A stretch of 39,887 nucleotides of DNA from Pseudomonadota bacterium (GTDB taxonomy: Bacteria; Pseudomonadota; Gammaproteobacteria; Burkholderiales; Burkholderiaceae_E): positions 1-39,887 of the forward strand of contig JAEWGX010000065.1 in assembly GCA_023388075.1 (NCBI GenBank). Reading direction: 5' to 3'. Numbering within the stretch: position 1 is the first letter of the stretch; each line of letters starts with the position of its first letter. Both the position numbers and the translations under genes were made by a program. The notes under the pieces were generated by a model. That model worked only from the letters and a program-made list of their open reading frames with translations. It did no database searches and was not told the DNA's origin. Shown here in pieces: positions 37,617-39,887 of the stretch.

Positions 37617-39887
37617 TCAGCGGCCGCGGCGGCCGCGCGCGCGGCCCTCCGCCTTGCCGGCCTTGCGGGCCTCGCGCGCCTCTCTCACCGACTGCGTCTT
37701 GGCGGGCGCCGCCTTGCGCCCGCCCTTGCGCGCCTTGCGCCCATTGTCGCCGCTGCGGGCGCCATCCATGCCCTTGCCATTGCGCTCCGGCGACGAGCCG
37801 TCGTCGCGGGCGTCGCTCGCGAAGCGCGGGCGCGCATCCTGCACCAGCCGGAAGTCGATGCGCCTGCCCTCCAGGTCCACCCGCGAGACCTGCACGTCGA
37901 TCTCGTCGGTCAGCCGGTAGCGCTTGCCGGTGCGCTCGCCGCGCAGCTCGTGGCTGGTCTCGCTGTACTGGAAGTACTCGGCGCCGAGGTCGGAGACATG
38001 GACCATCCCCTCGACGAACAGGTTCTCCAGCGTGACGAAGATGCCGAACGGCGCGACCCCGGTGATGCGGCCGCGGTACTGCTCGCCCACCCGCTCCTTC
38101 ATGTACTGGCACTTGAGCCAGGCCTCGACGTCGCGCGTCGCGTCGTCGGCACGCCGTTCGTTCACCGAGCAAAGCACGCCGAGCGACTCCCACACCACGA
38201 GCTCGGCCGATTCGACGGCCTCCTTGCCGCGAGGCCTTGCCTGGCGCGTGGCTGCCCCGCCCTTGGCGGCCGCGGCATCCTGCCGACCCTTGCCGGCCCC
38301 CTCGCGGACGGCAGGCGTCGATGGCACCGCGACGTCCTTCACCATCACCTCCGGCCGGTAGCGACCACCCCCGAGCAGCGCCTTGATGGCGCGATGGTTG
38401 AGCAGGTCCGGATAGCGGCGGATCGGCGAGGTGTAGTGCGCATAGGCCTCGTAGGCGAGGCCGAAGTGGCCGCTGTTCACCGGCGTGTAGATCGCCTGCT
38501 GCATCGAGCGCAGCATCATGGTCTGCAGGAGGGCGGCATCGGGACGATCCGCGATCGTCCGGGCAAGCACCTGGTAGTCCTGCGGCGTGGGGTCCTTGCC
38601 ACGCTCGCCCAGGTGCAGGCCGAGCGTCGACAGGTACTGCCGCAGGTTGGCGAGCCGGTCGGGTGTCGGGCCTTCGTGGACGCGGTAGAGACCGGGATGC
38701 TTCATGCGCACCAGGAAGTCGGCCGCGCAGGTGTTGGCGCACAGCATGCACTCCTCGATCAGCCGGTGCGCGTCGTTGCGCTCCTGCGCGACGATCGACT
38801 GGATGCGACCGGCGGGATCGCAGATGATCTTCGTCTCCACCGTGTCGAAGTCCACCGCGCCGCGCGCCTGGCGCGCCTTGAACAACGTGCGGTAGAGCTG
38901 GTGCAGGTCGTTCAGATGGCCGACCAGGGCCCCCCGCGCCTGGATGGCCGGGGGGTTGCGGCCGGACAGGATGCCCCAGACCTCGTCGTAGGTGAGGCGC
39001 GCCGCGGAGTGCATGACGCCCGGGTAGAACTGGTAGGCCTTGGTGCGCCCGCGCCCGTCCACCACCATGTCCGCCACCAGCACCAGGCGGTCGACGCCGG
39101 GATTGAGCGAGCACAGGCCGTTGGAGAGCTTCTCCGGCAGCATCGGGATCACGCGCCGCGGGAAATAGACGCTGGTGGATCGCGCCTGCGCCTCCTGGTC
39201 CAGCAGGCCGCCAGGCGTCACGTAGTGGCTCACGTCCGCGATCGCCACCAGCAGGCGCCATCCGGCCGCGGGCTTGTCGCGATCGAGCGGCTCGCAGTAG
39301 ACCGCGTCGTCGAAGTCGCGCGCGTCCTCGCCGTCGATGGTCACCAGCGGGACATCGCGCAGGTCGACCCGGTTGCGGTAGTCCGACGGCTGCAGCACGT
39401 CGGGCAGCGTCGCCACCTCGCGCAACAGGTCCTCGCTGAAGCGATGCGGTACGTCGAACTTGCGTACCGCGATCTCGATCTCCATGCCGGGATCGTCGAC
39501 TTCGCCGAGAATCTCCACCACGTGGCCGATCGGCGGCGTGTGCTGGGTCGGCGGCTCGACGATCTCGACCGAGACCACCTGGCCCGCAGTCGCGCCCATC
39601 GCCCCGCCCGGCTGGATCAGCACGTCGTGCTTGATGCGCTGATCCTCGGGCACGACCAGCATCACGCCACGTTCGCTGACCAGGCGGCCAACCAGGGCCC
39701 GCTTGGGCCGCTCGGTCACCTCGACGATGCTGCCCTCGGTCCGCCCGCGCGAATCGGTGCCGCTTCGCCGTACCAGCACCCGGTCGCCGTGCATCACCTT
39801 CTGCATCTCGCGCGGCGGCAGGAAGATGTCACCGCTCGCGTCGTCCGGCACCATGAAGCCGAAGCCGTCGCGGTGTCCGATCACCCG
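37617..39887 (-). CDS. rnr: Ribonuclease R, N-terminus beyond the window edge
   Basis: 756 residues are visible, open at the right edge. RNase R is a 3'-5' exoribonuclease that digests structured RNA. Seen in order: the cold-shock domains (HRDGFGFMVPDDASGDIFLPP; the first part of the gene is cut off), the RNB catalytic domain with DGEDARDFDDAVYC carrying the metal-binding aspartates and the later HYTSPIRRYPDLLNHRAI, the S1 domain (GRITGVAPFGIFVTLEN), and a long Lys/Arg/Gly-rich tail. Between RNB and S1 lies a ~50-residue Ala/Lys/Arg-rich insert (~515-565) that is not family core. Probably co-transcribed with rlmB. Confidence 0.97.
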   Translation of the reverse strand, partial: RVIGHRDGFGFMVPDDASGDIFLPPREMQKVMHGDRVLVRRSGTDSRGRTEGSIVEVTERPKRALVGRLVSERGVMLVVPEDQRIKHDVLIQPGGAMGATAGQVVSVEIVEPPTQHTPPIGHVVEILGEVDDPGMEIEIAVRKFDVPHRFSEDLLREVATLPDVLQPSDYRNRVDLRDVPLVTIDGEDARDFDDAVYCEPLDRDKPAAGWRLLVAIADVSHYVTPGGLLDQEAQARSTSVYFPRRVIPMLPEKLSNGLCSLNPGVDRLVLVADMVVDGRGRTKAYQFYPGVMHSAARLTYDEVWGILSGRNPPAIQARGALVGHLNDLHQLYRTLFKARQARGAVDFDTVETKIICDPAGRIQSIVAQERNDAHRLIEECMLCANTCAADFLVRMKHPGLYRVHEGPTPDRLANLRQYLSTLGLHLGERGKDPTPQDYQVLARTIADRPDAALLQTMMLRSMQQAIYTPVNSGHFGLAYEAYAHYTSPIRRYPDLLNHRAIKALLGGGRYRPEVMVKDVAVPSTPAVREGAGKGRQDAAAAKGGAATRQARPRGKEAVESAELVVWESLGVLCSVNERRADDATRDVEAWLKCQYMKERVGEQYRGRITGVAPFGIFVTLENLFVEGMVHVSDLGAEYFQYSETSHELRGERTGKRYRLTDEIDVQVSRVDLEGRRIDFRLVQDARPRFASDARDDGSSPERNGKGMDGARSGDNGRKARKGGRKAAPAKTQSVREAREARKAGKAEGRARGRRGR

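Noticed and set aside
1..39887. CRISPR arrays, tRNA or rRNA genes, insertion sequences
   Set aside because: No regularly spaced repeats, no cloverleaf with a TψC arm, no transposase pattern and no terminal inverted repeats found by eye on either strand.

Overview
The window is a stretch of a GC-rich bacterial chromosome, about 39.9 kb, densely coded on both strands. Gene content points to a proteobacterium, most likely a betaproteobacterium of the Burkholderiales type. The clues are DUF2917 and DUF3606 proteins, a CbpA/CbpM pair, a PhaAB-type fused Mrp antiporter, an rlmB-rnr neighbourhood and a QseB/PmrA-like two-component system. This placement is an inference from gene families; there is no rRNA or tRNA in the window to confirm it. 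I see no integrase, transposase, phage gene, CRISPR array or tRNA, so this is mostly ordinary chromosome.

Layout. 1-4.3 kb: the end of an amidohydrolase, a divergent MBL-fold hydrolase / TetR pair with a small winged-helix-like gene behind the regulator, a cupin protein and a small secreted protein. 4.4-6.6 kb: a small ORF, exonuclease III, a DUF3606 protein and a secreted DUF4142 protein. 6.6-9.5 kb: an MFS transporter with a decayed HAD-phosphatase tail directly behind its stop codon, divergent from a LysR regulator, then a DUF2917 protein that overlaps the LysR 3' end. 9.5-13.6 kb: an SDR dehydrogenase, a cytoplasmic-looking serine hydrolase of the beta-lactamase fold, two small ORFs and a second MFS transporter. 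13.6-22.7 kb: a long minus-strand block reading maeB, a chagasin-like (I42) lipoprotein, phaAB, phaC, phaD, phaE, phaF, phaG, with several start/stop overlaps. 22.8-27.1 kb: an 890-residue lipoprotein with an RCC1-like segment, divergent from a YihY/BrkB membrane protein. 27.1-30.8 kb: cbpM, cbpA and a DegP/HtrA protease, divergent from a rhomboid protease. 30.8-34.6 kb: a sensor kinase and response regulator divergent from a GMC oxidoreductase. 34.6-39.9 kb: a secreted protein with an APCDD1-like pattern, a CopD-like membrane protein, a staphylococcal-nuclease-like lipoprotein, rlmB, and rnr running off the right edge.

How it fits together. The 27-33 kb part reads as envelope and protein quality control: periplasmic protease, intramembrane protease, DnaJ-type co-chaperone with its modulator, and a two-component system. 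A direct repeat resembling a PmrA/QseB box sits between the two protease genes. The 13.6-22.7 kb block joins pH/cation homeostasis to malic enzyme. Three other regulators sit beside their probable targets with recognisable dyad sites: the TetR palindrome over its own start codon and the LysR T-N11-A dyad are the clearest.

I found no convincing new multi-gene system. The best leads are the HAD remnant, the candidate PmrA-like box, the APCDD1-like bacterial protein, the malic enzyme/I42/Mrp coupling, and a set of genes whose -10-like hexamers sit so close to the start codon that leaderless transcripts are plausible.
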